64,000 nucleotides of DNA, taken from positions 1-64,000 of the forward strand of contig RZYC01000011.1 in assembly GCA_009930475.1 (NCBI GenBank), given 5' to 3'. Below are positions 9,185-19,039 of the stretch, in pieces. The stretch comes from Spartobacteria bacterium (GTDB lineage: Bacteria > Verrucomicrobiota > Kiritimatiellia > RZYC01). Position 1 is the first letter of the stretch; each line of letters opens with the position of its first letter. The notes beneath the pieces are model-generated. The model was not told the DNA's origin. It saw only the letters and a list, made by a program, of their open reading frames with translations, and made no database searches. A program made the position numbers and the translations under genes.

Positions 9185-10696
9185 ATGCATAGAACACAGG
9201 ATAGGATAATATATTTAAAAGACATCATAGACCGGCTGGGTGAGTATCGTCAGGTCGGGACGCTGGACATCCCAGTCAAAGGGATTACCTGTGATTCAAG
9301 GAAAGTTCGGATCGGCTATGTTTACGCTTCGTTAAAAGGCGCAAAGCAGGATGGACGAATATTTATTGCGGAGGCCATTCGACGAGGTGCTGTCGCCTTG
9401 CTGACAGAAGATGACTTGCCGATGTATCCCGGGATTAGCGGCCAATTGATTGTTGCTGACGCACGGAAGGCGTTGGCTTATTTATCGTCCTCCTTTTTTG
9501 GCGACCCATCGTCGCATCTGGATGTGGTCGGTGTAACAGGGACGAACGGAAAAACCACGGTATCATTTATGATTCGGGATATTCTGCGTTTCGCCGGGCG
9601 CAGGCCGGGCATGCTTGGCACGGTGCAGTACGAAATGGGGCAACGGATCATTCCAGCTGTGCGAACGACGCCAGAATCGGTAGACAATCAAATGATGATG
9701 CATCAGATGGTGATGGAAGGATGCGATAGCGCTGTCATCGAGGTTTCGTCCCATGCACTAATGCAGCACCGCGCTGCCGGCATTGACTTTAAAATGGGTG
9801 TTTTCACCAATTTAACGCCGGAGCATTTAGATTATCATAAAAGTATGGACGCCTATTTTGAAGCCAAGTGTCGCTTCTTCGAGCAAATGGAACACCAGAA
9901 TGGCACTGCTCAAGCCGTCATCAATATCAGCGATGACTATGGTCGCCGCCTTGCCGATGCATGGGCTTATCATTATCCCTGTGTAACATATGGTTTAGAT
10001 CCCTGTGCAGATGTGGCCGCTACGGAAATAAAAATGACATTGGCGGGAACGGCGTTCCAGCTGAAAAGTCCCTGGGGCAGGGCGGCGGTTCAAATAAAAA
10101 TGCCTGGATTGCACAACGTAAGCAATGCGTTAGCCGCGATTGCGACCAGTGGGAACATGGGTGTATCTCTGGCGAATATTGTGGAGGCGCTGGCAGGTAT
10201 GGAATGCGTCCCGGGCCGGCTCGAAGCCGTCCCGAACGACCATGAACTCAGTGTTTTTGTTGATTATGCGCATACGCCCGATGCGCTGCAAAACGTGGTG
10301 CATACCCTGCGTGCCATGCAGCCATCCCGCCTGATTGTTGTTTTCGGCTGCGGAGGCGACCGGGATCGTACGAAGCGGCCGCTTATGGGGCAGGTGGTTG
10401 CGGCCTCGGCAGATATCGCCATATTGACCAATGATAATCCCCGCTCAGAAAATCCCGACCAGATTGCGCAGGATGTGCTGCAGGGTGTCCATATGTCGGA
10501 TGTCGGACGGGTCATCAAGATGCTGAATCGATCCGAGGCCATTCATGCGGCCATTGGATTTGCACGGCCGGGGGATATTGTATTGATTGCCGGGAAGGGG
10601 CATGAAAAATATCAGGAAGTCAATAGTGTCATTCAGCCCTTTGATGATCGTGACGAGGCCATGAAGGCCGTGGCGAAATGGGAGATGCCCGCATGA
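9185..10696 (+). CDS. murE: UDP-MurNAc-L-Ala-D-Glu:meso-DAP ligase MurE
   Basis: A 503-aa ATP-dependent Mur ligase that adds the third amino acid of the peptidoglycan stem in the cytoplasm. The N-terminal UDP-binding domain contains GITCDSRKVRIGYVYASLKG. The P-loop is VTGTNGKTTVSF near residue 118, and the C-terminal domain contains VFGCGGDRDRTKRP. The motif DNPRSENP near residue 417 is the meso-diaminopimelate signature (lysine-adding enzymes differ here), so the wall should be DAP-type. The start follows the ftsI stop after one base, and the stop overlaps the murF start. Confidence 0.97.
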   Translation: MHRTQDRIIYLKDIIDRLGEYRQVGTLDIPVKGITCDSRKVRIGYVYASLKGAKQDGRIFIAEAIRRGAVALLTEDDLPMYPGISGQLIVADARKALAYLSSSFFGDPSSHLDVVGVTGTNGKTTVSFMIRDILRFAGRRPGMLGTVQYEMGQRIIPAVRTTPESVDNQMMMHQMVMEGCDSAVIEVSSHALMQHRAAGIDFKMGVFTNLTPEHLDYHKSMDAYFEAKCRFFEQMEHQNGTAQAVINISDDYGRRLADAWAYHYPCVTYGLDPCADVAATEIKMTLAGTAFQLKSPWGRAAVQIKMPGLHNVSNALAAIATSGNMGVSLANIVEALAGMECVPGRLEAVPNDHELSVFVDYAHTPDALQNVVHTLRAMQPSRLIVVFGCGGDRDRTKRPLMGQVVAASADIAILTNDNPRSENPDQIAQDVLQGVHMSDVGRVIKMLNRSEAIHAAIGFARPGDIVLIAGKGHEKYQEVNSVIQPFDDRDEAMKAVAKWEMPA

Positions 10697-12090
10697 AACC
10701 CTTTGATCCCCGCTGGATGGCGCAAACGGTAAACGGTGCATGGAGCTGTTTGCCGAAGCGCTCCTTAAAACGGTTTATCCATGACAGCCGTGAGGTGCAG
10801 TCCGGAGATGTGTATGTTGCACTGATCGGCGACCGGCTGGATGGACATGATTTTGTTGATCAAGCCTTTGCCCGAGGTGCTTCGGCCGCTCTGGTGCAGG
10901 CATGTCACGCTGCTGGTTCGAAAGATCAGGCCTTGTTGCAGGTGCCGGATACACTTCTCGCTTTACAGCAGTTGGCCGGGGCGCATCGCGCCCGTTTTCG
11001 CGGGAAGATCATCGGAATCACCGGGAGTGTAGGCAAAACCACGGTCAAAGAGATGGTGTCGTCCGTTTTGGCGAAGGCGGGGCAGGTGGTGAAAACAAAA
11101 GGGAACTGGAACAACCATATCGGACTTCCCATGAGTATGTTGCAGCTGGATGACGCCACTGATTTCGGTGTTTTTGAAGCCGGCATTAATCACCCGGGCG
11201 AGATGTCGGTGCTGGCTGAAATAATGAAGCCGGACTGGGTTATTATGACGCCGGTCGGTGTATCCCACATTGAATTTTTTGATTCCGTGGAACACATCGT
11301 GCGCGAGAAACGTATGCTGGCTCAGGCGCTGCCGGCAGATGGATGTATCGTTCTGGATCAATGCAGTGACTGGTACGCGTTGTTAAAAGACGGGGTCACG
11401 TGTTCTGTTGTATCGGTGGGATTTGGTCTGGATTCGACCGTTGATGTACAGGGTATTGAAAACGTGGATTCCAATGGTTTTACCATTTGCAGCGCAGGCT
11501 GTTATTTGTCACAGTCAGCAGTGGCCGATGTCCGGCAGAAGCATTTGCGTCATGATGCATTGCTCGCCGCAGCGATTGGTTTGCAGGCAGGGCTTTCTTT
11601 GCAGGATATTGCCGATGCGTTAGGTTCGGTAAAGCCGCAGGCCATGCGAGGGACGTCATTGCAAATAGGTGAAACACGGTTTATTAACGATGCCTACAAT
11701 GCTAATCCGCTGAGTATGAAGGCTTCTATAGAAGCGTTTGCCCTTCAGGTGAATCCAGCTCATGCGGTTCTTGTACTGGGCAGTATGCGCGAGCTGGGGC
11801 GGGAAGCAGACAAAGAGCATCGGGAAGTCGGCAAAATGGCTGGTGTCTATCCATGGCAAGCTGTTTTGGCTGTAGGCTCACAGGCCGCACGTATTTTGGA
11901 AGGGTTGTGCACAACCTCTTATTCGGGTGCACAGATGAATCCCGTAAACACGGCGGAAGCGGCATTGCAGCTCAGCCAGTTAAATGATGTACACCCCATT
12001 GAAGCGGTGCTGGTCAAAGCGTCGCGGGGTGATCGATTAGAGCAAGTGATCAAGGATTATCAGATGATGAAGCAAGGAAAGGCTACATAG
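10693..12090 (+). CDS. murF: UDP-MurNAc-tripeptide:D-Ala-D-Ala ligase MurF
   Basis: A 465-aa Mur ligase that adds D-Ala-D-Ala to complete the UDP-MurNAc-pentapeptide. Visible motifs are FIHDSREVQSGDVYVALIGDR in the N-terminal domain, the P-loop GITGSVGKTTVKEMV near residue 107, the segment KTKGNWNNHIGLPMS typical of MurF, FEAGINHPGEM and INDAYNANPLSMKAS. An upstream in-frame ATG exists at 10678, but the ATG at 10693 forms the usual ATGA overlap with murE and has GGGAG about 8 bases ahead. Two bases separate it from mraY. Confidence 0.96.
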   Translation: MKPFDPRWMAQTVNGAWSCLPKRSLKRFIHDSREVQSGDVYVALIGDRLDGHDFVDQAFARGASAALVQACHAAGSKDQALLQVPDTLLALQQLAGAHRARFRGKIIGITGSVGKTTVKEMVSSVLAKAGQVVKTKGNWNNHIGLPMSMLQLDDATDFGVFEAGINHPGEMSVLAEIMKPDWVIMTPVGVSHIEFFDSVEHIVREKRMLAQALPADGCIVLDQCSDWYALLKDGVTCSVVSVGFGLDSTVDVQGIENVDSNGFTICSAGCYLSQSAVADVRQKHLRHDALLAAAIGLQAGLSLQDIADALGSVKPQAMRGTSLQIGETRFINDAYNANPLSMKASIEAFALQVNPAHAVLVLGSMRELGREADKEHREVGKMAGVYPWQAVLAVGSQAARILEGLCTTSYSGAQMNPVNTAEAALQLSQLNDVHPIEAVLVKASRGDRLEQVIKDYQMMKQGKAT

Positions 12091-12092
12091 CT

Positions 12093-13247
12093 ATGTTGTA
12101 TTATCTCCATTATTTATCGGAGCTGTTTTCTCCGTTACGTGTATTTCGCTATATCACGTTTCGCACATTGTGTGCATCGGGCACCGCCTTTCTCATCTGT
12201 TTGATTCTGGGCCCCTGGATGATCAAAATGTTGCGGATTTTGAAGTATGGCCAACAGGTTCGGCAGGATGAAGCGCGTCCGCTCCTGCAGTTCCACGGGC
12301 GTAAACAGGGAACACCTACTATGGGGGGCGTTCTGATCATTTTTTCAGTATTTGTTTCCACGCTGTTGTGGGCCGTGCCTACCAATGGATATGTCTGGCT
12401 GGTGCTTCTTACGATGATCGCGATGGGTGCCATTGGCTTTCGTGACGATTACCTGAAAATAAAGAAGAAGCAGTCTAAAGGGCTGGGGGCCTATTCGAAG
12501 CTGTTCTTTCAAACGTTGTGGGTTCTGATTGTTGTATCTATCATGCTGATGTGGCCGGAAACATCGGAACGCATGCGCACCCTTATGTTGCCCTTTATGA
12601 AAAATCCGGTAGTGACCGGTATGAGTGCCTTCGCCGTTTTTTGTTTTCTCTGGTTTGTTATGGTGGGGGCGACCAATGCGGTCAATCTCACAGATGGACT
12701 GGACGGGTTGGCCATCGGCTGCAGTAATTCTGTCGCCGTGGCCTATCTGGTGATGACCTATGTGGCCGGCCACACGATTTTTGCCAATTATTTGCAAGTG
12801 CCCTACGTGCCGCAAAGCGGAGAGCTGGCCGTTTTATGTGGCAGTCTGCTTGGTGCGGGAATGGGGTTTCTCTGGTATAACAGCCATCCGGCACGAGTAT
12901 TTATGGGGGATACGGGAAGTCTGTCGCTGGGCGGCACCATTGCCATGATTGCGATCTTGATCAATCAGGAGGTCGTACTGGTCATCGTTGGATTAGTCTT
13001 TGTATTGGAAGCGTTAAGCGTGCTGATCCAGGTGTCCTATTTCAAGTATTCACGGATGCGTTATGGACAGGGTCGCCGCGTTTTTCGCTGTGCCCCGCTC
13101 CATCATCATTTCGAATTGCTGGAAAAAGAGCAGGCGGAAAAAGAAGGACGTGATGTGGAGGTGGTGGAAACCATGATCACCACGAGATTTTGGATTTTAT
13201 CGATCATTTGTACATTGATCGGTTTGGCCACATTGAAGCTGCGATAA
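12093..13247 (+). CDS. mraY: Phospho-MurNAc-pentapeptide transferase MraY
   Basis: A 384-aa polytopic membrane enzyme that transfers phospho-MurNAc-pentapeptide to undecaprenyl phosphate, giving lipid I. Conserved features are FHGRKQGTPTMGG after the first helix, IGFRDDYLKI with the aspartate pair, AVNLTDGLDGLAIG, ARVFMGDTGSLSLGG and the cytoplasmic histidine cluster APLHHHFELLE. About ten hydrophobic helices can be counted. It is slightly longer than the usual 360 residues. The TAA stop shares one base with the murD start (TAATG). Confidence 0.97.
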   Translation: MLYYLHYLSELFSPLRVFRYITFRTLCASGTAFLICLILGPWMIKMLRILKYGQQVRQDEARPLLQFHGRKQGTPTMGGVLIIFSVFVSTLLWAVPTNGYVWLVLLTMIAMGAIGFRDDYLKIKKKQSKGLGAYSKLFFQTLWVLIVVSIMLMWPETSERMRTLMLPFMKNPVVTGMSAFAVFCFLWFVMVGATNAVNLTDGLDGLAIGCSNSVAVAYLVMTYVAGHTIFANYLQVPYVPQSGELAVLCGSLLGAGMGFLWYNSHPARVFMGDTGSLSLGGTIAMIAILINQEVVLVIVGLVFVLEALSVLIQVSYFKYSRMRYGQGRRVFRCAPLHHHFELLEKEQAEKEGRDVEVVETMITTRFWILSIICTLIGLATLKLR

Positions 13248-14614
13248 TGAAACGTGATAAAGAAAAAACATTGATTCTGGGGCTGGGTCGCAGTGGATGT
13301 GCTGTGGCTGAGCTGCTGTTGCAGCAAGGCGAAGCGGTGGTTCTGTACGATGATCAACCTTCGGCCTATGACCAATCACGTGTCGTGCAGCTGATAGAAC
13401 GCGGCGCACAGGTGGAACAGGATGCGACGTTGTTAATGAATATGGTCTGGCGAGAATGCGTGATCAGTCCGGGTATTAGTTTGAAAAAAGGGGTAGCTTG
13501 TTCTTTGAGAGCTGTCGGTGTGCCGCTTATTTCGGAGGTGGAAGTCGGGTGGCGTCAGTACAGGAAAAAGAAAAAAGACGGCATCGTTATTGCTGTTACG
13601 GGGTCTAACGGGAAAAGTTCAGTGGTTAAATGCCTGACGGAAATGATGCAGCTGCAGGGGCGAACGGCGACAGCCTGTGGAAACTATGGTGTCCCTGTAT
13701 GCGCTGTTGTCCAGCAGGACAACGTGCCGGATGTTCTGGTTGTGGAAGTTAGTTCTTTTCAGCTGGAATCCATGCATGATTTCGCGCCGGAAGCCGCCAT
13801 TCTGCTTAACCTGCTGCCCAATCATCTGGATCGACATGGAAACATGGAGCGCTATGAACGGACCAAGTTATCCATGTTTTTTGCCATGGACGCGTCATCT
13901 CCTGCAATTATTCCCACTGCGCAGTTTGCTGCGCTGGAGAAAGAATGTGCTTTTCGGGGCCGTCCCGTTCCGAATCGGATCACCCATGGCTGCCATACCG
14001 ATGCCGATTGGATTTATAGCAGCGGGCAGGTGCGCCAGCGACACGGAACGGTTTGTGTGAATATGGACTCCAGTTATTTCGACAATGCGATTCTTGGCGA
14101 TGCGGCGGCGGCCATGGTGGCGTTGGCCCATCACATGAACGTGGATGTGCAGCAAATGGAACAGGCCTTTCGTTCATTTCAGCCTTTGCCACATCGCTGT
14201 GAAACTGTGGGTGTGTGGCGAAATGTCCTCTTTGTGAATGATTCAAAATCCACCAATCTGGCTTCGTTGATGGGAGCTGTCGCCATGGCTGAGCGACCTG
14301 TCCGCCTGATTGCTGGAGGACGTGCCAAGGAAAAAGATTTTTCTGGCGCGAAAGATTTATTGGCTACGCGTGGAAAATGTGTTTACTTAATAGGCGATCA
14401 CGCACAGGCCATGTTCGATTGCTGGCATACTGTTGTCGAATGTCGTTTGTGTGGTACCATGGATCAGGCACTGTCGCAGGCGTGGGCCGCGTCGCAGTCG
14501 GGCGACGAGATTCTGCTGTCGCCGGGGTGCACCAGCTATGATCAATTTAATAATTTTGAAGAACGTGGTGAGTATTTTAGAAACAAGGTCAGATTACTGA
14601 CATCGGGAGTATAA
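13247..14614 (+). CDS. murD: UDP-MurNAc-L-Ala:D-Glu ligase MurD
   Basis: A 455-aa Mur ligase that adds D-glutamate to UDP-MurNAc-L-Ala. The N-terminal Rossmann segment is TLILGLGRSGCAVAELLL. The P-loop VTGSNGKSSVVKCL lies near residue 115, followed by ACGNYGVPVC and VVEVSSFQLE. The C-terminal part has FVNDSKSTNLASLMGAV, LIAGGRAKEKDF and LLSPGCTSYDQFNNFEERGE. A longer reading from 13190 would run 57 bases into mraY; the ATG sharing a base with the mraY stop is much more likely. Confidence 0.96.
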   Translation: MKRDKEKTLILGLGRSGCAVAELLLQQGEAVVLYDDQPSAYDQSRVVQLIERGAQVEQDATLLMNMVWRECVISPGISLKKGVACSLRAVGVPLISEVEVGWRQYRKKKKDGIVIAVTGSNGKSSVVKCLTEMMQLQGRTATACGNYGVPVCAVVQQDNVPDVLVVEVSSFQLESMHDFAPEAAILLNLLPNHLDRHGNMERYERTKLSMFFAMDASSPAIIPTAQFAALEKECAFRGRPVPNRITHGCHTDADWIYSSGQVRQRHGTVCVNMDSSYFDNAILGDAAAAMVALAHHMNVDVQQMEQAFRSFQPLPHRCETVGVWRNVLFVNDSKSTNLASLMGAVAMAERPVRLIAGGRAKEKDFSGAKDLLATRGKCVYLIGDHAQAMFDCWHTVVECRLCGTMDQALSQAWAASQSGDEILLSPGCTSYDQFNNFEERGEYFRNKVRLLTSGV

Positions 14615-14616
14615 AA

Positions 14617-15633
14617 ATGAGTACAGAACGCGAAGAGTCCGCCGCAGTTCCGCAAGAACGGAGTTGTGCGATCAAGACGCCTATTGTTGTGGCCGTCGTG
14701 GCAGGGTTGCATATCGTTGCTATCACCAGTTTTTTTGGAATACAGGGATGTGGAACAACGAAGCCCGCTGGAGCAACCATTGTTGAACCGGCACCCGCTC
14801 CGGTGATGCCGCCAAAACTGGATGTGGCCGGCAGTTCACAGAAGCGTTCGCGGCCGGCATTGAAGCCACCTCGCCCGGTTGAACATGCCGCGACGTCGGT
14901 GAGCCAGTCGTCGCTGAAAACGTACGTGATTAAGAAAGGTGATTCGCTTTCAGTCATTGCCAAGCGGCATGGTGTCAGCATGAGGGATCTGCAGGACGTG
15001 AATCATATTCAGAATCCCAATAAAATTCGTATTGGCCAGAAACTGGTGCTGCCTTCCTATGCGACAGTGAGCCGTAATTCAAGTACCTCTCCCGGTACCA
15101 AGGCTCCTGCTAAATCAACGAAAAAGTCGATGGAGAAGGCGACTCTGCCTGCGGATGGACTGATCTACAATGTGGTGGCTGGCGATTCACTTTCGAAAAT
15201 TGCAGTTAAATTTGGTACCAAAACGCAGGTGATCCGGGATGCGAATAAATTGAAGGGTGATAAGATCATCATTGGACAGAAACTGGTTATTCCAGGGACA
15301 TCTGGTTCACCAAAAATAGCCGCACCGGCTAAAAAATCGAACAAACCAGCTCCAGCAGAAAAGACAGACTCCGATAAACCTAAAGCAGTGCCCGCAACGA
15401 CCGAAGCTCCTGCGAAACCTGCCGCTGAAATCAGTGATGAGATCGTTGAGGATGCCACCGTTAGTGAACCGCTTCCCGAATCGGCCTTTGTGTATACAGT
15501 GGTAACCGGAGACGATCTGGGTACCATCGCGATGACATTTGGTCTGTCTAAAGAGGAGCTGATGAAGGCGAATAATATACAATCTGACGGACCGCTTAAA
15601 GATGGCCAGAAGTTGTTGATTCCCAGTCCGTAA
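14617..15633 (+). CDS. Membrane-anchored triple-LysM protein
   Basis: A 338-aa protein with one N-terminal transmembrane segment (about residues 22-44) and three LysM peptidoglycan-binding repeats, near residues 104-148, 183-226 and 291-337. Each contains GDSL or GDDL, IA, and a final GQKLVLP or GQKLLIP-type ending. Linkers are Pro/Ala/Lys-rich. No catalytic domain is visible, so it is probably a wall-binding scaffold rather than a hydrolase. GGGAG precedes the ATG by about 7 bases. Its place between murD and ftsW suggests a role at the division site (inference). Confidence 0.88.
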   Translation: MSTEREESAAVPQERSCAIKTPIVVAVVAGLHIVAITSFFGIQGCGTTKPAGATIVEPAPAPVMPPKLDVAGSSQKRSRPALKPPRPVEHAATSVSQSSLKTYVIKKGDSLSVIAKRHGVSMRDLQDVNHIQNPNKIRIGQKLVLPSYATVSRNSSTSPGTKAPAKSTKKSMEKATLPADGLIYNVVAGDSLSKIAVKFGTKTQVIRDANKLKGDKIIIGQKLVIPGTSGSPKIAAPAKKSNKPAPAEKTDSDKPKAVPATTEAPAKPAAEISDEIVEDATVSEPLPESAFVYTVVTGDDLGTIAMTFGLSKEELMKANNIQSDGPLKDGQKLLIPSP

Positions 15634-15650
15634 CCGGCGATCGTTCTGTA

Positions 15651-16775
15651 ATGCATAAAACCACAGGCGTACTAATCAGTGCGGTCATGTGTCTGATGGT
15701 TGTCGGACTGGTCATGCTGTATAGTACCAGTTCGGTGAAAACGGATCATGCTGATATCTACTTCTACTTGAAACGTCAGGTGCTGTGGATGCTGGTGAGT
15801 TGTGTCGTCGCGATTATATGCCGATTTGTGGACTATCATGCCTGGCGGCGTCTCGCCATTCCCGTGGCACTGGTCTGTGTCTTTTTATTGATTTTGACGC
15901 TGATTCCATCCATTGGTGTGAATATCAAGGGGAGCCGTCGCTGGCTTCGCATCGGGATGAATTTTCAGCCCTCGGAACTGGCGAAGATCGGCATGATCTT
16001 TATCATGTCTTGGTGGCTTGCGAAAAACGGTCGGAACATGGGGCAGTTGAGCCGGGGTGTCTTTATTCCTCTGGTTGGTCTGGGGATCATTCTTGGTCTT
16101 ATTTTTGCCGAACCGGATTTCGGGACAACGATGCTGGTGGGCAGTGTAGGGGTGTGTATGATGTTCGTTGCAGGCAGTTCCATCCCTGTTCTGGGCGGAT
16201 TGTCGCTGGCCGCTATGGGGATGTTTGTCCTCGCGGTGCGGCATAATCCGGAGCGTATGTCGCGTGTAACCGCCTTTCTTGATCCGGAAAAATATGCGGA
16301 AAATGAAGCCTTTCAGCTTATGAATGCCAAGTATGCCTTTGTCTCGGCCGGTGCTTCTGGTGTGGGGCTGGGAGAAAGTATGCAGAAACGCTTTTATCTG
16401 CCTGAGGCACACACCGATTTTATTTATGCCATTGTGGCGGAAGAGTTAGGCATGGCGGCATCCATGGGGATATTAATCTTATTTGCCGTGATTATGTTCT
16501 GCGGTATTCGGATTGCACTGCGAGCCCGTGATGCCTTCGGCAAATCGCTGGCATTGGGTATTACATTGATGATCAGCTTGCAGGCCATCATCAATATCGG
16601 TGTGGTTACCGGTTGTCTGCCGACCAAAGGGCTTGCACTTCCGTTTATTAGTTATGGTGGCTCACATTTGCTGGTAGGATTGGCCATGGTGGGGATTTTG
16701 GTGAATATCGCGACACAGATCAGTGACGATCCCCCCGAGAACGAAGTCATTAAGGATCGCATTCATGAATTATGA
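15651..16775 (+). CDS. ftsW: Lipid II glycosyltransferase FtsW (SEDS family)
   Basis: A 374-aa SEDS-family membrane polymerase expected to build septal glycan strands with FtsI. Around ten hydrophobic helices are present. Family motifs are KGSRRWLRIG, NFQPSELAKIG, EPDFGTTML, LPEAHTDFIYAIVAEELG and LPTKGLALPFISYGGS. Assignment to FtsW rather than RodA rests on its dcw location; the two are hard to separate by motif. No clear ribosome-binding site precedes the ATG, and it follows the LysM gene by 17 bases. murG, the usual next gene, is absent here. Confidence 0.93.
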   Translation: MHKTTGVLISAVMCLMVVGLVMLYSTSSVKTDHADIYFYLKRQVLWMLVSCVVAIICRFVDYHAWRRLAIPVALVCVFLLILTLIPSIGVNIKGSRRWLRIGMNFQPSELAKIGMIFIMSWWLAKNGRNMGQLSRGVFIPLVGLGIILGLIFAEPDFGTTMLVGSVGVCMMFVAGSSIPVLGGLSLAAMGMFVLAVRHNPERMSRVTAFLDPEKYAENEAFQLMNAKYAFVSAGASGVGLGESMQKRFYLPEAHTDFIYAIVAEELGMAASMGILILFAVIMFCGIRIALRARDAFGKSLALGITLMISLQAIINIGVVTGCLPTKGLALPFISYGGSHLLVGLAMVGILVNIATQISDDPPENEVIKDRIHEL

Positions 16776-16790
16776 GGAAAGAGACGTGCT

Positions 16791-17468
16791 ATGATTGTAT
16801 ATAAAATGCCCGCGCATGTAGACGCGCTGGTTTTCGATATGGACATGACCTTATATCGGAATGAAGTTTATTATAAGGAGCAGAGTGTGCTGTTGTGGGA
16901 ACGGCTGGCTCTTGAGTTGGGTAAAAACGAAAAGTATTTACGCGAAGAAATTGAACAGTTGCAGCCTGATTTTGAAAAAATCCATGGAAAAGGCGGTTTG
17001 TCTCTGGCCCGTGCTTTTGAGTTTTTTCATGTGGATATCAAAGACAATGCGAAGTGGCGCGCGGAGTTGTTTAATCCAGAGCAATATTTGGAGCGCGATC
17101 CTCAATTGGTCGCGGTGACAGAAGCGTGGAGTAAGCAATACAAACTCTGCGTTGTCTCGAATAATGCGGAAGCGATTGTGCAGCGGACTCTGCAGATTCT
17201 GGGCATAGCCGACTTTTTTTCAGTTATTGTCGGATTGGATCGCGGTCACTCTAAGCCGGGTTTTGATTTGTTTGAAATCGCGTTGCAGGAACTTGCTGTT
17301 CCTGCAACATCGGCTGTCTCTATCGGAGATCGCTATGCGGTTGATATCGCCGTGCCGATGGATCGCGGAATGGGAGCGATATTGGTGGAATCAATGGATG
17401 ACGTGTATAACCTCAGTGAGGCATTAAATGCAGAGGATAATGAAGAAGCGGCGAAGGGGTCGAAATGA
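16791..17468 (+). CDS. HAD-superfamily hydrolase
   Basis: A 225-aa haloacid-dehalogenase-like phosphatase. Motif I is [11 protein letters not shown] (nucleophile D and acid/base D), motif II is VVSNNAEA, motif III is the lysine of [13 protein letters not shown], and motif IV is [14 protein letters not shown] helical cap lies between motifs I and II. This is the phosphoglycolate-phosphatase or pyrimidine-nucleotidase-like subtype, and its substrate cannot be named. A good AGGAAAG site overlaps the end of ftsW. Its stop overlaps the map start, so it belongs to the same transcript. Confidence 0.88.
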   Translation: MIVYKMPAHVDALVFDMDMTLYRNEVYYKEQSVLLWERLALELGKNEKYLREEIEQLQPDFEKIHGKGGLSLARAFEFFHVDIKDNAKWRAELFNPEQYLERDPQLVAVTEAWSKQYKLCVVSNNAEAIVQRTLQILGIADFFSVIVGLDRGHSKPGFDLFEIALQELAVPATSAVSIGDRYAVDIAVPMDRGMGAILVESMDDVYNLSEALNAEDNEEAAKGSK

Positions 17469-18364
17469 TGAGTGATCAGGTAGGTAGAAACGATCCGTGT
17501 CCATGCGGGAGCGGTAAGAAATATAAACATTGCTGCTTAAAGGATCCGAAGTTGTTTGGCTTTAAAAGTTCTTTGTCACCTGCGCAATACGAAAAGAAGT
17601 ACGGGATCCGGTTGAAGACGGATGAACAGATTGCCGGCATTCGTACGGCTGGACTGCTGGTTGTGGATCTGCTCAATAAAGTGGAGGAACTGATAACTCC
17701 TGGCACGACCACCGATCAAATTAATGATTTTGTCGATAGCTATACGCGTAGCATGGGCGCAATTCCTGCCCCGCTGAATTATCGCGGTTTTCCCAAAAGT
17801 GTCTGTGTGTCGATCAATGAAGTGATTTGCCATGGTATTCCCGGCGATCGCGTCCTGAAAGATGGCGATATTGTTAATGTGGATGTGACGCCTATTCTGG
17901 GCGGGTATTATGCCGATGGAAATAAAACCTTTTATTGCGGTCAGGTGAGCGACGAGGCGCGCAGACTGGTGCGGGTGACCAGAGAATGTCTGCGGCGCGC
18001 GATGAAGGTTGTGCGTCCTGGTGCAAAAATCGGAGATATTGGTTACGCCATTCAGCAGTATGCCACAGCGAATCGTTGCTCGATTGTTCGTGATTTTGTG
18101 GGTCATGGCGTCGGGCTTGATTTTCATGAACGTCCCGATGTGCCGCATTATGGTCGCAAAGGAACCGGATTGATGCTTATGAAGGGCATGACATTCACCA
18201 TTGAGCCCATGATTAATTTGGGGCGTCATCATCTCTGTGTGCTGGATGACGGGTGGACGGCTGTGACCGCAGACGGTGCGCTGTCTGCCCAGTTTGAATA
18301 CACGCTGGTCGTGACCGACGATGGATGTGAAAACCTGACGCCCTTTGATCTCGGCTCAGAATGA
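17465..18364 (+). CDS. map: Type I methionine aminopeptidase with SEC-C zinc motif
   Basis: A 299-aa enzyme that removes N-terminal methionine from new proteins. The N-terminus carries a SEC-C zinc motif, [13 protein letters not shown] (residues 12-24), as in a subset of bacterial enzymes and at the SecA C-terminus; it probably aids ribosome or chaperone contact. The pita-bread catalytic domain shows [27 protein letters not shown] (two metal aspartates), [17 protein letters not shown] and [10 protein letters not shown] (metal His and Glu residues). An ATG three bases later is an alternative start. It overlaps its neighbours by 4 bp on both sides. Confidence 0.95.
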   Translation: MMSDQVGRNDPCPCGSGKKYKHCCLKDPKLFGFKSSLSPAQYEKKYGIRLKTDEQIAGIRTAGLLVVDLLNKVEELITPGTTTDQINDFVDSYTRSMGAIPAPLNYRGFPKSVCVSINEVICHGIPGDRVLKDGDIVNVDVTPILGGYYADGNKTFYCGQVSDEARRLVRVTRECLRRAMKVVRPGAKIGDIGYAIQQYATANRCSIVRDFVGHGVGLDFHERPDVPHYGRKGTGLMLMKGMTFTIEPMINLGRHHLCVLDDGWTAVTADGALSAQFEYTLVVTDDGCENLTPFDLGSE

Positions 18365-18864
18365 AACGACTTGTGACCGGCTCTATGCAGGAAGGGAAAT
18401 CAACCTTCGCGCGTGAGGTTGTGTCACGGCTTTCCTGTCGAATACTGGGTATCTATACGCAGCTGGAGCGGGAAGAGAAAGAACCCCGTCGGGTATGGCT
18501 TCGGACGTCTTTGGGGGCGGAAGCGGAGTGCATCACATTTTCCGGAGAGAGCGGCGCGGACGATCGAATACGTGAGGCCGTGGTGCATGATGACGTTTTT
18601 AATGTGTGGCTTCCTTCGCAGTGCGCCTCGCGGATAAGCCCATTTTATTTGATCATCGATGAATTGGGAATCATGGAACAGCATTGTCCGCTTTTTGTTG
18701 CATTCGTTCAGCAATTGCTATGCGAATCGGAACACGCACTTATTGTCGTTCAGGAGCGGGCTCTGGAGTTTTGGCGAGATCAGCTCCAGTGCCTATATAC
18801 TGACGAGCAGGTTTTTTACCGTGCTGATGCTCCCGCTCTGATCTCTTCCTCTATTTGTGTGTGA
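18361..18864 (+). CDS. THEP1-like P-loop nucleoside-triphosphatase
   Basis: A 167-aa P-loop protein. Walker A is GSMQEGKST at residues 7-15. The Walker B-type segment [11 protein letters not shown] closely matches the iDEiGkmE signature of the THEP1 NTPase family (DUF265), which hydrolyses nucleoside triphosphates. Length agrees with that family (about 170-190). The usual FYTEEVR-type segment after Walker A is poorly conserved ([13 protein letters not shown]), so it is divergent. It overlaps map by 4 bp and ends the co-directional run that starts at mraZ. The role is unknown. Confidence 0.7.
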   Translation: MKRLVTGSMQEGKSTFAREVVSRLSCRILGIYTQLEREEKEPRRVWLRTSLGAEAECITFSGESGADDRIREAVVHDDVFNVWLPSQCASRISPFYLIIDELGIMEQHCPLFVAFVQQLLCESEHALIVVQERALEFWRDQLQCLYTDEQVFYRADAPALISSSICV

Positions 18865-18980
18865 TCGGCATGAACCTTCCCCAGTGATGTCGAGTTGTGA
18901 AAGCTTGAATCATTGTTATCGCGCCATTGCAATGTAGGTGAAATCAAGGTGTTTTTTGGTTGACGATACGGGAATAGGGG

Positions 18981-19011
18981 TTGACCCTGCATGATGCACT
19001 GTCATACAGTG
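18981..19011 (+). promoter_or_regulatory. Putative promoter with inverted repeat before the glycosyltransferase gene
   Basis: TTGACC at 18981-18986, an 18-bp spacer and TACAGT at 19005-19010 resemble a sigma70 promoter. The inverted repeat CACTGT-CAT-ACAGTG (18997-19011) overlaps the -10 position, as an operator might. The rest of the 175-bp gap after the THEP1-like gene shows no gene or terminator. Confidence 0.35.
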
Positions 19012-19039
19012 TTGCAATTTGCTGAACACGGGTGATTTA

